Positions 63,709 through 64,000 of a stretch of DNA of 64,000 nt are shown in pieces. The stretch comes from Ooceraea biroi. Its lineage: Eukaryota; Arthropoda; Insecta; Hymenoptera; Formicidae. The position numbers and the translations under genes are program-made. The notes below the pieces were generated by a model that saw only the letters and a list, made by a program, of their open reading frames with translations, did no database searches and was not told the origin of the DNA. Location: positions 13,375,838 to 13,439,837 of the forward strand of contig NC_039516.1 in assembly GCF_003672135.1 (NCBI RefSeq). The letters are read 5' to 3'. The number at the start of each line of letters is the position of its first letter. Within the stretch, counting starts at the first letter, position 1.

Positions 63709-64000
63709 GATGGCAGCATCTAAGGACGCTTCGGCGTGACGACGAGCATAACGGCGAAACGTCGGGCAAACGCACTAAGGCCGAGGGCGGCTCGTGAATG
63801 CTTCTGTTCGTCAGGCTGACTTGCGCTGGCGCACTGACGACTGGCCGATCAATAATCGCTCGTGCTCTCTCTCCCATTGCATGCACTCTAGGCTGCACAC
63901 TGAAGAGTTCAAGCCAAGCCGGGCGCGCGCATGGCGCGTGCAGAATAAATAGCAACATTATCAGCGCACGCCCCGCTCCTCTAACGGTTACGAACGCGAC
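63709..64000. promoter_or_regulatory. Septin 5' UTR / promoter
   Basis: CpG-rich sequence immediately upstream of the septin start; likely 5' UTR and promoter. No TATA box or other site is clear, and the window ends here. Confidence 0.4.

Noticed and set aside
1..64000. CRISPR arrays, operons, rRNA or integrated viral genes
   Set aside because: The window is animal nuclear DNA; no direct-repeat array, rRNA motif or viral gene was recognised.

Overview
The window is nuclear DNA from an insect, most probably a hymenopteran and quite possibly an ant. It holds multi-exon genes with short GT-AG introns, very CpG-rich promoter blocks set in AT-rich spacer, a mellifera-type mariner element, small palindromic TA-flanked elements, and insect-specific families (an R&R cuticle protein, dysfusion, an A-type muscarinic receptor). 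Exon models were built by hand: GT/AG sites were chosen so that reading phase closes across every junction and the protein matches its family. The species is inferred, not shown.

Layout, left to right. 1-0.9 kb: non-coding, perhaps the 3' UTR of a gene outside the window. 1.17-2.86 kb (+): CCA-adding enzyme TRNT1 with a mitochondrial leader exon. 3.2-6.5 kb: AT-rich, probably including a long synaptogyrin 3' UTR. 6.5-8.16 kb (-): synaptogyrin. 8.9-10.1 kb (-): an unrecognised small tail-anchored protein with a SAM-like helical domain. 11.3-14.2 kb (+): BTBD9. 15.5-21.5 kb (-): LUC7-like splicing factor with a 4.4 kb intron. 22.06-22.2 kb: a hairpin MITE. 23.6-29.3 kb (+): dysfusion (NPAS4-like bHLH-PAS factor). 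35.0-38.5 kb (-): muscarinic acetylcholine receptor, A type. 38.5-51.4 kb: a 13 kb stretch without a recognised gene, with one orphan exon candidate, a 68-bp tandem duplication and a CpG/GA-rich promoter-like block. 51.5-53.2 kb (-): AHSA1, the Hsp90 ATPase activator. 54.5-56.4 kb (-): a pro-resilin-like cuticle protein whose intron carries one MITE nested in another. 57.1-58.4 kb: a near-complete mariner with one stop codon in its transposase. 58.76 kb (+): an orphan first coding exon. 60.0-63.7 kb (-): a septin.

The genes do not form a functional cluster. They are housekeeping (TRNT1, LUC7L, AHSA1, septin), neuronal or developmental (synaptogyrin, BTBD9, mAChR-A, dysfusion) and structural (cuticle). 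I see no operon, CRISPR array, tRNA or rRNA. The least explained items are the SAM-like tail-anchored protein, three near-identical splice donors in BTBD9 (one would add 11 residues in frame), the nested MITE pair, the orphan exon at about 41 kb, and the orphan first exon at 58.76 kb, whose gene may enclose the septin.
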